Origin: Platycnemis pennipes
Taxonomy: Eukaryota; Arthropoda; Insecta; Odonata; Platycnemididae
Assembly (NCBI GenBank): GCA_933228895.1
Contig: OW121851.1
Coordinates: 112,241,271 to 112,305,270 of the forward strand
DNA length: 64,000 nt
Direction of reading: 5' to 3'
In this document: positions 1 to 11,080 of the stretch, piece after piece
How the letters are laid out: each line of letters begins with the position of its first letter
Numbering within the stretch: position 1 is the first letter of the stretch
The notes under the pieces: generated by a model
What the model was told of the DNA's origin: nothing
Databases searched by the model: none
The model's input: only the letters and a program-made list of their open reading frames with translations
Position numbers and translations under genes: made by a program

Positions 1-564
1 CAACCCCCCAGGTGCTTTAACCAGTTAAGTTACCGAGGTGTCATTTTTCCCTGTCGAATATTAGAGGCCTTAAAGGAACTAGATGTTCTCGAACTCTTAT
101 GCATATTATGCCACAAAGCAGTCGATGTCGTGCGCTTGGCGCCACTGTCCAAGATGTTAAGGCCGAACTTTAAACACTAAGGTGCTTACTGTATAACAAA
201 TTGAAGAAACACGGACTAGCCGCGAGAACCTTAGCGGCGTTACCCGCTGAAATGCACAATAGCAGGTTACCAGCTATATTAATTTGATGCAGCCCAACGC
301 TTGGTAGCCTTGCGTGAGTATGCAACCCTTCATTCTCAGGTGTGTTGATGGCCCTCCTCGGTACGTTTCGCCAATAGGTACTCGTTTAACGTGATATTGA
401 TTCCAAACCACATAGGTATCCTCCCTGAGAGTTACTAACCCATCCATGCTAGGAAAATAAGGGCAAATATATTTAGATAACTGTTTCCCTGATCAGTAAT
501 CACTTCATTACTATGTAGATACTATCTAGTTGCACGTGACTTCTATATAACATGTTTCCGTATG
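1..564. other. Unassigned non-coding stretch
   Basis: I see no coding frame, repeat family member or terminal inverted repeat here. It is probably degenerate intergenic DNA. Confidence 0.4.
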
Positions 565-829
565 GCATTAATAAGTTGGAGTTCGCGAAATATTTTTAAC
601 GTCATCGGTGAAAACATTATCTTGGGATTTATGCAAGAGATTGTCTATATTTCAACCTACGATGTGACAATGATTCCCATTTTAATTCATTTAATAGACT
701 GGTTACGCTAGTGTAGTTATCATACCAGCCCTTTACAAATCTTGTCGATCTTCGCTGCATACGTTCAAGTTCATTATTTAGGCCTATTTCATATGGATCC
801 CATATACTGGCAGCGTATTCCAATAGGAT
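565..829 (-). mobile_element. CR1-like LINE fragment (subfamily A), RT C-terminal part
   Basis: Read on the minus strand, it encodes the end of a non-LTR reverse transcriptase ORF: residues resembling EYAASIWDPYE, then NELERMQRR and LLNELKWESL. This segment follows the RT catalytic core in CR1-type LINEs. The frame is short and broken, and the 5' part is missing. The same segment recurs at 5.2-6.1, 7.9, 13.0-13.6 and 63.4-64.0 kb, and the downstream part at 16.7 and 18.3 kb, so it is an interspersed family and not a host gene. Confidence 0.8.
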
Positions 830-839
830 AAGGAGGAGA

Positions 840-985
840 ATTTTTCAGGGAATGGAGGAAGGGTGGAGAGAGTCTTCGCAGTGGGCATTAGCATACCCTT
901 ATGGAAGGCGCCCAAAGGCCCTTGGTTTAATGTCCCGTCCGACGGACGTAGAATTGAACACGAAGTTCTTTTCACCCAGCCTTCT
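840..985 (-). mobile_element. SINE-like repeat, body/tail part
   Basis: The reverse complement carries the core CCGTCGGACGGGACATTAAA and, further on, CTCTCTCCACCCTTCCTCC. Both recur in the copies at 10.8-11.1 kb (plus) and, for the core, near 4.6 and 12.8 kb. The tRNA-like head seen in the 4.5 kb copy is not evident here, so this looks truncated. Confidence 0.55.
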
Positions 986-999
986 CAAGTAGGGGTCAA

Positions 1000-1120
1000 C
1001 TTTCCCTCGACGACTGTCATCGTCGGACAAGATCATGTCTCAAGCTATGATCGGGTAGATAGTTCTGACTTCATTTTCTTGAGGATTCTTCTTTGTCATG
1101 TTCTCCTTAAAAACTCTTTA
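1000..1120 (-). mobile_element. Endonuclease/RT LINE fragment, decayed
   Basis: The minus strand contains a degraded version of the LINE segment that elsewhere encodes LMKTVVEGKVNG; the TCCCTCGACGACTGTC block is shared with the 32.8 and 21.2 kb copies. Only this short piece is recognisable. Confidence 0.45.
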
Positions 1121-1531
1121 ATACTTAATGCGGCTGCGCATTCGACGTTCATGATTAATCGATAGGAAAAAATGGTTCAATTTGAAGATCCAAGTCTTCC
1201 GGATGCTCCTCCGCGTTTGTATGTACATTGCGATAAACGAAAGTTTCGCCGGCGTTGCAGTCTGCATCTTCAGATCGTTGAGATGCAGAAGGTCGAAATT
1301 GGTCTTAACGATTAAAAGCATCAAAAATCTGGACAATTTTTAACTGGGATGACAATAACACGCTTTCAAGCCCCTGTTAAATCGTCTACACCTGACGCCC
1401 ATGGATGGTGGATAAAAGACGGCTAATTTCAATGTTCCGCTCTTCACTGACCTTGAAGCCTGTTTCACCCGACAATTTATCCGGCACAAGGTCGAGGATG
1501 CTCGCTAGTACGCTAGCTTTCCAGTATCGTG
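1121..1531. other. Unassigned stretch
   Basis: It contains a short minus-strand open frame (72 codons, 1118-1336) with no family I recognise. I see no repeat termini. Confidence 0.3.
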
Positions 1532-2276
1532 TTAAGGAGGTTGATCCGAAAAGTGAAACTCATGTCATTTTTTTTATATTTTCAGCACTTACAGAACTAA
1601 AGTTCCTCTATCGAATAAGGTAAAGATAATTACACCAACCCATACTCCTTTTTTCACAAATTGCATTTGAAATTACATACGATTAACGGCTAGTATGGCC
1701 ATCACATGGGAATATAACGTTTAAAAATACCATAGTGACATGTCATTTTTGCAAAAAACTGATATTTTATGCGTAAATTCACAAGAAAAAGAATGACACG
1801 AAAAAAAGGCAACAACCCACCGTATTTTTCGCTAAATCCACCAATTTCTGCTCTTATAGGTAGCAGACGAAATGCGTTAGTTGTCTTCAAGTGGCGCTGC
1901 GGTCGCTCTAGTCAAAATGTATGGCGTATGAATAATATCATTACTAATGAGATATTAAAGCACATTTCAGAAAAATATTATAACATAATGTTTGATGGTA
2001 ATATTCTGGTGTTATAAATTAGTAAATTCATTGAGTACATGAATTTATTTCTTTAAAGTAAATGCTGCATTGACTCCATAGTCGAGCTGATTAAAATTAT
2101 CATAAAAAAGAAATCCTTCGACTTTACATCGTATTTCTTGTGATACTTATGACTTTCAATAGCTTAGGTAATTTTCGCTGTGAAGTAAGGATCACTTAGA
2201 AGGCATATACTCGTACTTAAATTAATAAGATTCCTCAGACAACTTGACTCAAGCAGTCGCGAGCCAACCTCCTTTA
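1532..2276 (+). mobile_element. TTAA-flanked MITE, copy 1 (about 737 bp)
   Basis: The element proper (1536-2272) starts GGAGGTTGATCCG and ends with the reverse complement of GGAGGTTGGCTCGCG, giving an 8-bp terminal inverted repeat GGAGGTTG. The left flank is TTAA and the right flank TTTA, a slightly decayed TTAA duplication. Three other near-full copies (14.5, 19.6, 22.5 kb) share its whole length. TTAA targeting is a piggyBac-superfamily habit, but these termini begin GG, unlike canonical piggyBac CCY ends, so the superfamily is open. It carries only short chance frames and no transposase. Confidence 0.85.
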
Positions 2277-2490
2277 TAGAACCAGTATACTGAGTGAAGC
2301 ATGATCGCTGGCATAAACGCTGAGCTACGGAATTTCTTACTTGATACGGTACTAGTTTGCTACTAGCTCCCCGTGGGACCCAGAGGCCGTTGACGAATCA
2401 CGTCACGGTACAGACTCTGTGCGATCTTCTATTTTTTATAATTTTTTATAATTAGTATGTAAAACTGCTTCATAACACGGACAAGGTCAA

Positions 2491-3420
2491 GGAGGCGTCC
2501 ATTAATTACGTGAGCCGTTTAGGGGGGAGAAGGGGAAGAGGGTCGAGCCGAATCTCACCCAATCTCACGTGGGGGAGAGCGTGCCTCGGCAAATATCACG
2601 TAATTTTGACCTCTATTGCCCAAGTGTACGTGGTGATCTAGAAAAGAGATGATGCAGTACATGCCGTATCTGCTTTTCATCCACCACAAGAGCTGCATAG
2701 CACCGGCGTGTGTGCAGGCGACAACGGTTTAGAGTGACTAAATCAGAGCGAGGTTGAAGGAGCAGATGATTTTACTGAAAATCGCATTGACATGTTGGTT
2801 TCAATGTTCACTCTTGAGACCACACATATACATGTACACGATACCCTGCAAGCCACCGCGAGGATGTGTGGCAGGGGGTGAAGATCTCCAAGCATTCACT
2901 ACCGTCATGCAAACAAGCAACTATAGGGACTCATGCAACTAGATTCTTAGTATCTATGGTATTTAAGGGATTAATACATGCATCATGCACTACATAGTAC
3001 TCTAAAATATTTCCCTTACCTATCCCTTTGCTATGCTGCGTATTCTGTTCTGTTGTAGTCCGGGGGAAAAATGACATTTTGAATCTATCAGTACGACAAT
3101 CTATCTCTCGCACACATGAGTACCCGTGGACTGAATTAGAATGAGTATTCTTTTACGAATTTTGTAGTACCTACCTATTTAAGTATTTACGTTCTTAGTA
3201 GTCTTATATACTAGTCTTAACTAGTTTTAAATAAAAACAATGAAACAAATTATGTTTTTTTGTAATAAATCCAACGCAATAAAGCACAGATTAACGTATA
3301 TAAACTAAAAATATGCATATTGAAACATGAAACGTGAGATTAGGGGGGTCGAGCCAAATCTCACGACATCTCACCAAGGGGGGTCGAAAAATGGCCTCAC
3401 GTAATTAGTGGACGCCCCCC
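2491..3420. mobile_element. MITE with GGCGTCCA termini, interrupted by a LINE fragment
   Basis: The left end (GGAGGCGTCCATTAATTACG) and the right end (reverse complement GGGGGGCGTCCACTAATTAC) form a terminal inverted repeat of about 27 bp. Both ends are followed inward by GGGTCGAGC and CTCACG-type blocks. The centre holds a CR1-like fragment in minus orientation, so the transposon is older than that insertion. I could not define a target-site duplication. Confidence 0.7.
2826..3115 (-). mobile_element. CR1-like LINE 3' fragment (subfamily B), nested
   Basis: It begins with the conserved LINE tail motif (ATACCCTGCAAGCCACC, then GTGTGTGGCAGGGGGTGAA on this strand) and runs into the segment whose minus strand reads REIDCRTDRFKMSFFPRT, the C-terminal RT motif of this CR1-like family. 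It lies inside the GGCGTCCA-ended element. Confidence 0.75.
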
Positions 3421-3610
3421 AACCATCGTGTGGAACCACCTAGTATGGTTCCAATAATGCTAGATTCCCTCCTCAATATCAAATAGCGGCTAGCATAATA
3501 TGTCTTGTGCTGCATCAAGTTGCGCGTGAAACAGTCTCAAGATACCAACTGCAATGGCGGCAAAACTATTTGTCGCAATGGATAAACGAAGAGCAGCACC
3601 TGTTAGACTT

Positions 3611-3927
3611 GGGGGGCTGTGTTTGAAATCGTCAGGATTATCTCGATAACGTAACCAAGGAGTCTCATGGTACATACAAACACGAATGGTTTGCAAATTT
3701 AATGTGTCTGAATCGCTAGTTACAATATCATTCATTGTTTTCGCTTGAGTTTTTCTCATCTGTCTCGACTAAGGAGTCCCCAGGTGAGATAAAACACAAA
3801 AGTGAACAATGAATGAGGTTGTAATCAGCGGTTTTAACACACCAGATTTTCAAACCATTTGTGTTTATACCACGTGTTTCCCTGGTTACCTATTCGAGGT
3901 AATCCCGACGGCTTCAAACACAACCCC
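3611..3927. mobile_element. MITE with long TIRs (GGGGGGCTGTG family), copy 1
   Basis: The left end GGGGGGCTGTGTTTGAAA and the right end (reverse complement GGGGTTGTGTTTGAAGCC) belong to inverted repeats of roughly 55 bp that include CGTCAGGA and ACCAAGGAGTC. The same structure, about 318 bp, is at 25.4 kb. Short frames inside are chance. Confidence 0.75.
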
Positions 3928-4052
3928 ATAGGACATGTTTCAAGTAGGTACTTCCACTGTTTCGTTTTCCGCAGATGTTATAATCCATGCCGTGAAAATA
4001 TAAAGGAGCCAGCTCCATATGTAAGGTCTAATGAAATATATCCTGATTACAT

Positions 4053-4092
4053 GAGGCTACATATAATATACTAGATTATTATATGTAGCCTC
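4053..4092. repeat. Perfect 16-bp-arm hairpin
   Basis: The arms GAGGCTACATATAATA and TATTATATGTAGCCTC are exact reverse complements around an 8-nt loop. The position fits no known element here. Confidence 0.8.
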
Positions 4093-4544
4093 TAAAAAGA
4101 GTCGTCTTTTAGTAGGTTGCTCTCTTCTCGTGGCTTCTCTTTTAATTGACTGTCATTTACTTCCTGCTTTGTACAGTCGTAGTTATTCGTCGTCCATTTT
4201 GATTCCTGCGTGTAAGTCTTATTTCTAATTTCAGTACACTTCCTCCACTTCCTTAAGATTTTGTCTTGAGTTTAACATTAGTTTTAGGTGACCGTAATTC
4301 AATTCCTTGAATTGATAACTCTTAATGTTCAGACTCATACTTTCTCGTGCTGAGATTTTATGCTTACGAGTCCACGATTTGAAAGTGACTTTATTTATTG
4401 CTCAGGGAGGCGGCCGACAACATGTCATTTGTGCCCTAAGGTTATGTGGGTATTTGGGAAGAATTAAGATTATCCGAGGAACTTAACGAAGGTTGGAGTG
4501 GAACCCAGGGTCGGCATCAGCCTGGTCTTGATCGAAAGATGTCA
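4093..4544. other. Unassigned stretch
   Basis: I see no coding frame or repeat family. It leads directly into the SINE copy that follows. Confidence 0.3.
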
Positions 4545-4720
4545 AGGAGTCAATGGTTTTACGTCCCTTCCGACGGACGGAGTACTGCACACGAAGAGCT
4601 CTCCACTTAGGTCTCAAGTTGGGACAGGTGTACCCCTAAAAACATCTGCCAATGCCGGGACTCGATCTTGAACTCTTAGGATGGAGTTCATAACTCTAGC
4701 CACCCCAACCAGTCAGATCC
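4545..4720 (-). mobile_element. SINE with tRNA-like head
   Basis: The minus strand shows a tRNA-like A-box region (GGTGGCTAGAG) and, about 40 bp on, a B-box-like GTTCAAGATCGAGTCCCGGC. The body carries the core CCGTCGGAAGGGACGTAAAA shared with the 0.9, 10.9 and 12.8 kb copies. The two box positions suit an internal RNA polymerase III promoter, as in tRNA-derived SINEs. Confidence 0.65.
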
Positions 4721-5220
4721 ACCAAAGAGATTGAGATTTGTTCCCGAAAGAAAAAAATATACTCCCACCCACTGGATTAACAGCCCACAGGAGGGTACTC
4801 TTTGAGTGGGAGGTTGGCTATCTTATTAATGGGATGATAACGGCTGCATCGGTCCGACCCCTCGCTCATTGACCAGAAGGAGAAAGAGAGAGAGAGGAAA
4901 TATTTGTCTCCATAAAAATGCGTCAGACCTTCTGCTTCGAAGTCTCTAGGACCATCTTGCTATGTTGCGAGCGGGCTCGAGTCGACTTTGGAAAAAATGT
5001 CTCCTTTAAACGATTGCTCCGAGCGCGACTTTAATTCTGATAGCGGATTTGAACGTTTTATAAAACTGCGAATTTTAATGTAGTGGTAATTATGGTGGCT
5101 ATTGCGTGGTCGAGTGCGTAGCAATAGAACAGGGCCCATTTTCTGTCCAGTTTTCCATGCTTTTCATTTGAAGTTTTCCACATTATTCATAGATTTAAAA
5201 AAATGTGTGGAAATGAATTT
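4721..5220. other. Unassigned stretch with a short GA tract
   Basis: It contains a purine-rich GAGAAAGAGAGAGAGAGG tract near 4880-4897. Nothing else is recognisable. Confidence 0.3.
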
Positions 5221-6070
5221 TTGGAAACAAATTGTTTTCCTCCTAGCGCGTAGAAAATAAGTAATGATGAATTAACAAACGTGGAATCCATTAAATATCT
5301 TGGAATAAGACTGACACATGATCTTTCCTGGGGTGAACACAAACGTGAAATAATGGAGAAATCTAATCGTAAACTGTGATTCATCAAAAGAGTACTGGGT
5401 AAATGTGACGTTCATGTACGAAAAATCAGCTACTTTTCCCTTGTTAGACCTCATTTGGAATATACTGCCAGTATATGGGATCCCTACGTAATCGGTATAA
5501 GTAATGAACTTGAACGTGTGCAGCGAAGATCGGCAAGATTTGTAATGGGACGATACGATAATTATATTAGCATAACCAGTCTATTAAATGAATTGAAATG
5601 GGAATCATTGTCAGATCGCAGGTTGAATTTAGACTTAATCTCTTAAATAAATTCCAAGATACTATTTTCAGTGATAACGTTAAAAATATTTTGCGAACCC
5701 CAACTTGCTATGGTAGACTGGACCATGATTACAGAATTAGAGAAATTGATTGCCGAACTGACAGATTCAAAATGTCCTTTTTTCCTCGTACAGTTAAGGA
5801 TATGAATAGTGGTAAATGTGTCCAATACGAGTGAATCAATACATAGCATAGGTATTTGCATGTTGGTATAAGGACTTGAAGATAACCCAACTAACAGCAT
5901 GTTTTTGCATGCTTACTTTGCTATTTTTATATTTTTAAATAGTGAAGTTTAGACTAATATATCAATATTTATCCTATTTAATGCATGGTATGTAGTGCAT
6001 GTTTGTTGAGAATTCACCCCCTGCCACACACCTTTGTGGTGGATTGCAGGGTATTATGTAGATGTAGTGT
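5221..6070 (+). mobile_element. CR1-like LINE (subfamily A), 3' end of RT ORF plus 3' UTR
   Basis: This is the best-preserved subfamily A copy. In order it encodes an RT thumb-like segment (YLGIRLTHDLSWGEHK, then FIKRVLGKCDVH), EYTASIWDPYVIG, NELERVQRR, LLNELKWESLSDRRL and, after a frameshift near 5600-5640, IREIDCRTDRFKMSFFPRT. The ORF closes near 5834 and is followed by a 3' UTR ending in the tail motif CCCCTGCCACACACC and GCAGGGTATTATGTAGATG. The catalytic core and endonuclease are missing, as expected of a 5'-truncated copy. Frameshifts and stops make it inactive. Confidence 0.9.
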
Positions 6071-6388
6071 TACGGAACGTTATTTTCATTGCGCTTCTCG
6101 CAGTCAGGCTGCGAAGTCAAAACCTTTGCATAAAACGGCCGTCAATACAGTTACTTCGTCTCGTGAGGACAGCGGGAGTGGTGGAAAAGAGAAATGTGTG
6201 CACCCGCTTAAGTGAGTTAGTGGGACGTACTAATTGCAGTGAAGGGAATGAATTTTGAGAAGGTATGCTTCGCTCAGAACCTAAGAAGGGACTGGCCTAA
6301 CCCGAATAATTCGCTGACCCTAGTGGGATTTGAATCCAAGCCTTCAAGTCGAGGAAGGAGAGGGGTGATACTGTAATGATGACAATAA
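6071..6388. other. Unassigned stretch with a tRNA-like B-box
   Basis: The minus strand near 6325-6350 reads GGCTTGGATTCAAATCCCAC, close to the GGTTCNANNCC B-box. No matching A-box or cloverleaf could be drawn, so a decayed SINE head is the most I would infer. Confidence 0.3.
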
Positions 6389-6907
6389 TGGGGGCGTTTA
6401 CTCGGAACCGAAATCGCAATTTTGTACACGAAATTGTTAGATGAAAACGAATTTTAGTGAAAAAATTAATCTTCTAACCACAACCATTCACTAATAAATC
6501 AAAAATTAAAACAAGCAAAAGGTGACGACCACCGAAAAAGCTGCTCTGATAACGTTGACGTCATATTCCCCCCGTCCTTGACTGCTTTTAGGGGAAGGGA
6601 GTGGAGAGGGGTTCTCAGAAGATCTGCTCGCACAGTTTCTGTCGCAATCGCTCCGATTGGCAGAGTCAGCTGTGTTCCCCCTTCGCGATAAGGCGAATTA
6701 GCTTGGCCGGCTCAGTTGTGATTGGACGAAGTCAATGACGTCAGGGGTTGCACCTCTCCCACATTTCCGAAAGGGTTAAAAACATCAGTTTTTTGCCGCT
6801 TATAACTAGATAAATAATTGACGGATCAAAAAACGGAAAAATACTGGTGTTTTTTTTACAAACTCCATCAGATCCGGCAATTAAAAAAATATGGTAAACG
6901 ACCCCAT
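6389..6907 (+). mobile_element. CRE-bearing MITE, copy A (about 520 bp)
   Basis: The ends TGGGGGCGTTTACTCGG and (reverse complement) AATGGGGTCGTTTACCATA form an inverted repeat of about 14 bp. Inside are two TGACGTCA octamers, in GTTGACGTCATATTC and CAATGACGTCAGGGG. The family recurs at 41.2, 46.9, 48.2 and 55.3 kb. There is no coding capacity. The superfamily is not determined because no clean target-site duplication is visible. Confidence 0.85.
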
Positions 6908-7059
6908 TCAATTCCTTTCAAAAGTAGACCGTTGACGAGGATTCCGCAAAAAAGTTCCCTTCAGAAGAAAATATCCTCTCCTACTTAAGATTCCGATGTT
7001 TCTGGAAGTATTTTTTTAAAATCATTTCTTTCTTCATCATTTATGTATGTACTTGCTGG

Positions 7060-7665
7060 GCAAAATTAATGCAGAAACCAGGTTCGTGTGGTTGCTAGAG
7101 TATTATCCTTCTCGAAGCTCTTTAAAATTTTCGTCTTCTCTTTTCTTCCCCTGCTCTTAGAACTCCTTCCTTTGTGGCTCGGTTGATTCATTTTCTCTTC
7201 ATCATTCTTACTTGTAGCTACATTCCAAACGCTTCCAGTCTTGACTTCTCTGCTGCTGATATCGTCCATGCCTCACCATTATGAAGAGAACGCTCCAGAT
7301 GTCAGTTCTGATAAAATATTTTCGTACTTGCAAGCTTGTATTGAAGGCTGCGAGCAGGTTCTTTTATCAGTTAGAATGCTCTCTTCAACTGGACTATTGT
7401 GTTGACTATATATTTCTTGCTTCGCCCATCACGAATCAATTTGCTTCCCGGATAGCAATACTCTTTCACCTCTTCTAGCTCTTATTTCCCACGTTGGGCG
7501 TTGAATTTTGCTTCCTCTCTTCTGCTACATACCGTTACCTTTATTTTCTTTTTATTGACCTTCAGTTGACATAGTATATTTTTTCTGTGTCCATTAGAGT
7601 CATTTTTTTGCATGTACTTCCGTTTCAACCATCGCCGCTAATGTCAGTGACCAATCGTAGCATTC
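7060..7665 (-). mobile_element. Endonuclease/RT LINE fragment
   Basis: The minus strand preserves, through several frameshifts, the post-catalytic RT segment of this LINE: KVTVCSRREEAKF, then ELEEVKEYCY, then EAWTISAAEKSRLEAF. It parallels the 9.6-10.4 kb copy. The 5' part and 3' tail are absent. Confidence 0.75.
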
Positions 7666-7879
7666 ATCACGCAACAGCATCAGCAGCATACAATTGCTGG
7701 AGTGAAATGTATTTGCTAAACCATTCTCATTCGCTTCTTTGATGGTATGTATTATTGTTTACCTCTTAAAAATTACAGTGAGCACTGCAAAAACATCTCT
7801 TGCTCGTTTATTTATTTTCGATTCTTTAATGCTAGGTCAATATTTAATCACAGCCTCCTGCGGCATAGGCGAAGAGGAA

Positions 7880-7966
7880 AGTGAATTGCCGATCTTCGCT
7901 GCACACGTTCAAGTTCATTATTTAGGCCTATTTCGTATGGATCCCATTTACTGGCAGCGAGAATTC
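7880..7966 (-). mobile_element. CR1-like LINE fragment (subfamily A), very short
   Basis: It is an 80-bp minus-strand piece of the WDP...NELERVQRR segment, almost identical to part of the 0.7 kb copy, with abrupt edges. Confidence 0.75.
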
Positions 7967-8239
7967 TAGCAGCAAAAAGGGTAACGCTCATTTCGCATTT
8001 CATTTGTTTTTGCAGAACGCGATTTTATACTGTCGGCATTGACAGCTCTTATTTGCGGGATTTCATATAATCACGGATACAACAACACAGTGACTACCAA
8101 TCAGACACGGTTGCTCCGTTAGTCGCAAGTACACTCGCGACAAATTTTCAAGAAAAATTATTTTAGCTGACGTGGGTCATAAATTACTATCTTTTAAAAG
8201 TTCTAAATCTATTTTTGGAATCTGCAGGCACGGAGAAAA

Positions 8240-8930
8240 TTCTACGAAAAGAAGAATATACTTACAGCCGGAAATTAAAGCGTTGAAGGAAACAATTCAT
8301 CTGAACCCACACCTGTGGCCCGAGTCTTGAATATTTCGTTACTCACCGAATAAAATAAATCGTTACCAACGAAAACATCATATTTTGTTATCAAACTGGA
8401 TAAACAAATAACTTGAAACAAATGACGTTATCGCAACGAAAAATTTCATTCGTTTTAGCGTAACGAAAGATTCAAGACTTGGGCCCCTGGAACATGTATC
8501 GTTATGGCGCGCCATGGCGGTGAGGTGTGGGTTAGGACAGCTTCAGAGAAGTCAAGGATGGAAGCATTCGAAATGTGGTGCTATAGACAAATGCTTGAGA
8601 TTAAATGGTTGGACTGAGTTTGTCACGATGAAGTCTTCAGAAGGGTGTGAGAAAATAGAAGTCTTCTGAATACTCTAAGAAGAAGACAGGACAACTTAAT
8701 CGGCCATATAATGAGAAATGTCCTGATGAAGCCAATCGTCGAAGTATACGTGAACGGGAATAAATCACTCGTATATGATTCTATAAAATCCGAGTGTTGA
8801 AGGATGTGAAAGAGAAGAAATACGTGAATGTGAAGAGATTAGCTGATGGGTAAATCGAGTGGAGAGCTGCGTCAAACCCAATCTAAGGATTTTCGACTGG
8901 TGTTGTTGATGATGTTGTCTCCACTGGCAA
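8240..8930 (+). mobile_element. Endonuclease/RT LINE fragment interrupted by a MITE
   Basis: Plus-strand fragments of the LINE C-terminal region are visible: EAFEMWCYRQMLEIKWLD, then RRRQDNLIGHIMR. The copy ends with the family's AATCTAAGGATT...TTGATGATG tail. It is interrupted near 8317-8485, and the LINE homology continues on both sides. Confidence 0.75.
8317..8485. mobile_element. Short MITE (GGCCCGAGTCTTGAAT termini) inside a LINE
   Basis: The termini GGCCCGAGTCTTGAATATTT and (reverse complement) GGCCCAAGTCTTGAATCTTT make inverted repeats of about 28 bp around roughly 170 bp in total. Flanking LINE sequence runs ...ACACCTG and CCTGGAACATG, consistent with a short CCTG duplication. Confidence 0.7.
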
Positions 8931-9180
8931 CTAATCCACAGGACGTAAGAAATTTCTTACAAATCATTTCCATGTTGTTGTATCTATTATATCGCGTACA
9001 CATTGCGTGTTTAGTGACGATACACCCCCTGCCAATCTCATTCGAGTCTTGCACGGCGCTTGCTAGTAGTTGATCATCACCCTCCACTTTCTTCAGATGA
9101 CCAATGAGGATTTGAGCAAACGTTTCTTCGCCGGGCGAACGTTCTTCATCCTGGACCAGTCGCTATCCAGAGTGACTGGA

Positions 9181-9440
9181 AGCTAATTGGTCGGAGATGC
9201 CGCCGATAAGGGGGGGTTTCGCAGGGGCGGAGAATTAAATGGGCCGCTGCCGCCCCTTTGGGACCCGGAGGCGCTGTGAAAGGGTCCTTGCAGGCATTCC
9301 GCGTATATCACCACAGGGTCCCGCCTCCCTCCTCTTCGCAGCTTCCGCTCTCGATAACGGAGAGGCGCTGCCGTCCCCCGCACTTCCTTCCCTCCCTTCG
9401 TTCACCCTTTCCCTCTCCTAGGAGAGGGGGCGGAATCAGG
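9181..9440. other. GC- and CpG-rich island
   Basis: The composition rises sharply over flanking DNA, with runs such as GCCGCTGCCGCCCC. Three overlapping frames exist here but look like composition artefacts. No gene follows that I can see, so it may be an orphan CpG-rich block or a fragment of something not recognised. Confidence 0.4.
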
Positions 9441-9628
9441 GGTGCCAACTGTTGGAGATGGAAAAGAAGTGGACGTGATCCTTAGGTTTTGATTTAATTC
9501 ACTCGTTCGCATTTGCCAGCAAGGCGCCGAGTAATCGCTTCCCTTGGAAATCAAGTTTAAGGGTTTCAATTAGAGACACGCGGATAAACTAGAAAGTATT
9601 CGACATTCAAGATAATTATTCTAAAAGG

Positions 9629-10388
9629 CTGATGACATAGAAGCAGAGAGGCATCTGAACAAGATTCTAGTAACCATGGAAAGGATAATGGCCATATATC
9701 AACTGAAGATAAATAAGACGACTAAGATATTGGTGTGCAGCAAGAAAGAAGAGGCCAAAACCAGTGTCAAACTAGGTAAACAAAAACTTGAAGAGGTGAA
9801 AGAGTTTTGTTACCTTGGAAGCAGAGTAACCAACGATGGACGACGCAAGAAAGAAATAGTAGAATAGCCCAGACAAAGAGGGCATTCTATCAGAAGAAGA
9901 ATCTACTTACAGCAGGAAATACAAGCGTAGAAGTAAGGAAACAGTTCATCAGAACATACATCTGGAGCATGTTCATTTAGGGCAGTGAAGCATGGATGAT
10001 GGCAGCAGCCGAGAAGAAAAGGGTAGAAGAATTCGAAATGTGGAGCTACAGGGGAATGCTGAAGATTAAATGGATCGACCGAGTAAGTAACGAGGAAGTG
10101 CTAAGAGGAGTAGGAGAAAAGAGAAGTCTGCTGACAACTCTAAAAAGAAGGGACAACTTAATCGGCCATATCCTTAGACACGATGGCCTGATGAAGACTA
10201 TCGCCGAGGAAAAAGTGAACGGGAATATTGGAAAAAGCAGGCCTCGTATGAGATACTTGGAACAGGTAGTGAAGAATGTAAAAGAGAAGAATTACGTCAC
10301 AATGAAAAGGTTGGCCGATAGAAGAAACGAGTGGAAAGCTGCGTCAAACCAATCCTAGGATTATTGACCAATGATGATGATGATGATA
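9629..10388 (+). mobile_element. Endonuclease/RT LINE, 3' part with intact tail
   Basis: This is the reference copy for the window. It opens at a remnant of the RT active-site block (ADD), then TKILVCSKKEEAKTS, LEEVKEFCYLGSRVTNDGR and, after a frameshift, EFEMWSYRGMLKIKWIDR, RDNLIGHILRHDGLMKT and KNVKEKNYVTMKRLADRR. The final frame (9996-10358, 120 codons) ends AASNQS. The 3' end is CCAATCCTAGGATTATTGAC plus a TGA microsatellite, typical of LINEs that do not use poly(A). It is 5'-truncated and inactive. Confidence 0.88.
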
Positions 10389-10390
10389 TT

Positions 10391-10805
10391 CTATATGATT
10401 TCGAACTTCGATATCTCGAATAATTATGCTAATTGAGCTTATTTGCCGTGTTGACGAACTAGATTATATTAATTCAAAATGGGCAGGACATTGTGTATTA
10501 ACGCTTTCTGCTCACTTATTGAGGGTAATAAAAGTTAATGTACTCAACAGTCCAAAATTGGTAGAAAAAATATTTTATTGTTTATCTATTTGACATTTTA
10601 AAACCAGAATTGTTTTTTTATCAACTTTTAGCTTTTCACTTCCTCAGGCAACAAATTAATTAGCAGAATAACATTTATCATATCAATTGTAATTCTAGTA
10701 TTCTAGGTATTCGAACTTTGAGATATTCGAGATATTGTCGATTTAATTAGTCGATTTCGAATTCTATATTCGAAATCGACAAATGTGCTATTCGAACCAT
10801 CTCTA
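10391..10805 (-). mobile_element. hAT-like MITE (TAGAGATGGTTCGAATA ends), copy 1
   Basis: The right end, read in reverse, is TAGAGATGGTTCGAATAGC; the left end is CTATATGATTTCGAAC, a decayed match. Its interior aligns in reverse with the 53.3 kb copy through blocks such as TGTTATTCTGC and TAAAATATTTTTTCTACCAA. It sits directly against the LINE's TGA tail. The flanking 8 bp match only partly. Confidence 0.65.
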
Positions 10806-10829
10806 ATTTTTTTATATCTTTTTTTTAGC

Positions 10830-11080
10830 TATCAATTTCGAATCCCGGCCGTGGAACATATATTTACCCCTATTTGAGTGTTTTGTGAACAACATTCTGG
10901 TGCAGTACTCCATCCGTCGGATGGGACGTTAAGCCGTGGTCCTCTTGGCGCCTTCTGTTAGGAGCAGGCTATTGTCGACGCCGAGTTTCTCTCCACCCTT
11001 CCTCCTTACCTTTCCATACCACATACGAGATGCCTCCGAGTCGGGGTAGCCAAATCCCAAGTGACAAGGTTCGAACTCAT
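10830..11080 (+). mobile_element. SINE-like repeat
   Basis: A B-box-like TTTCGAATCCCGGCC is followed by the family core CCGTCGGATGGGACGTTAAG and CTCTCCACCCTTCCTCC. The A-box part of the head is not clear, so the 5' end is probably lost. Confidence 0.6.
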
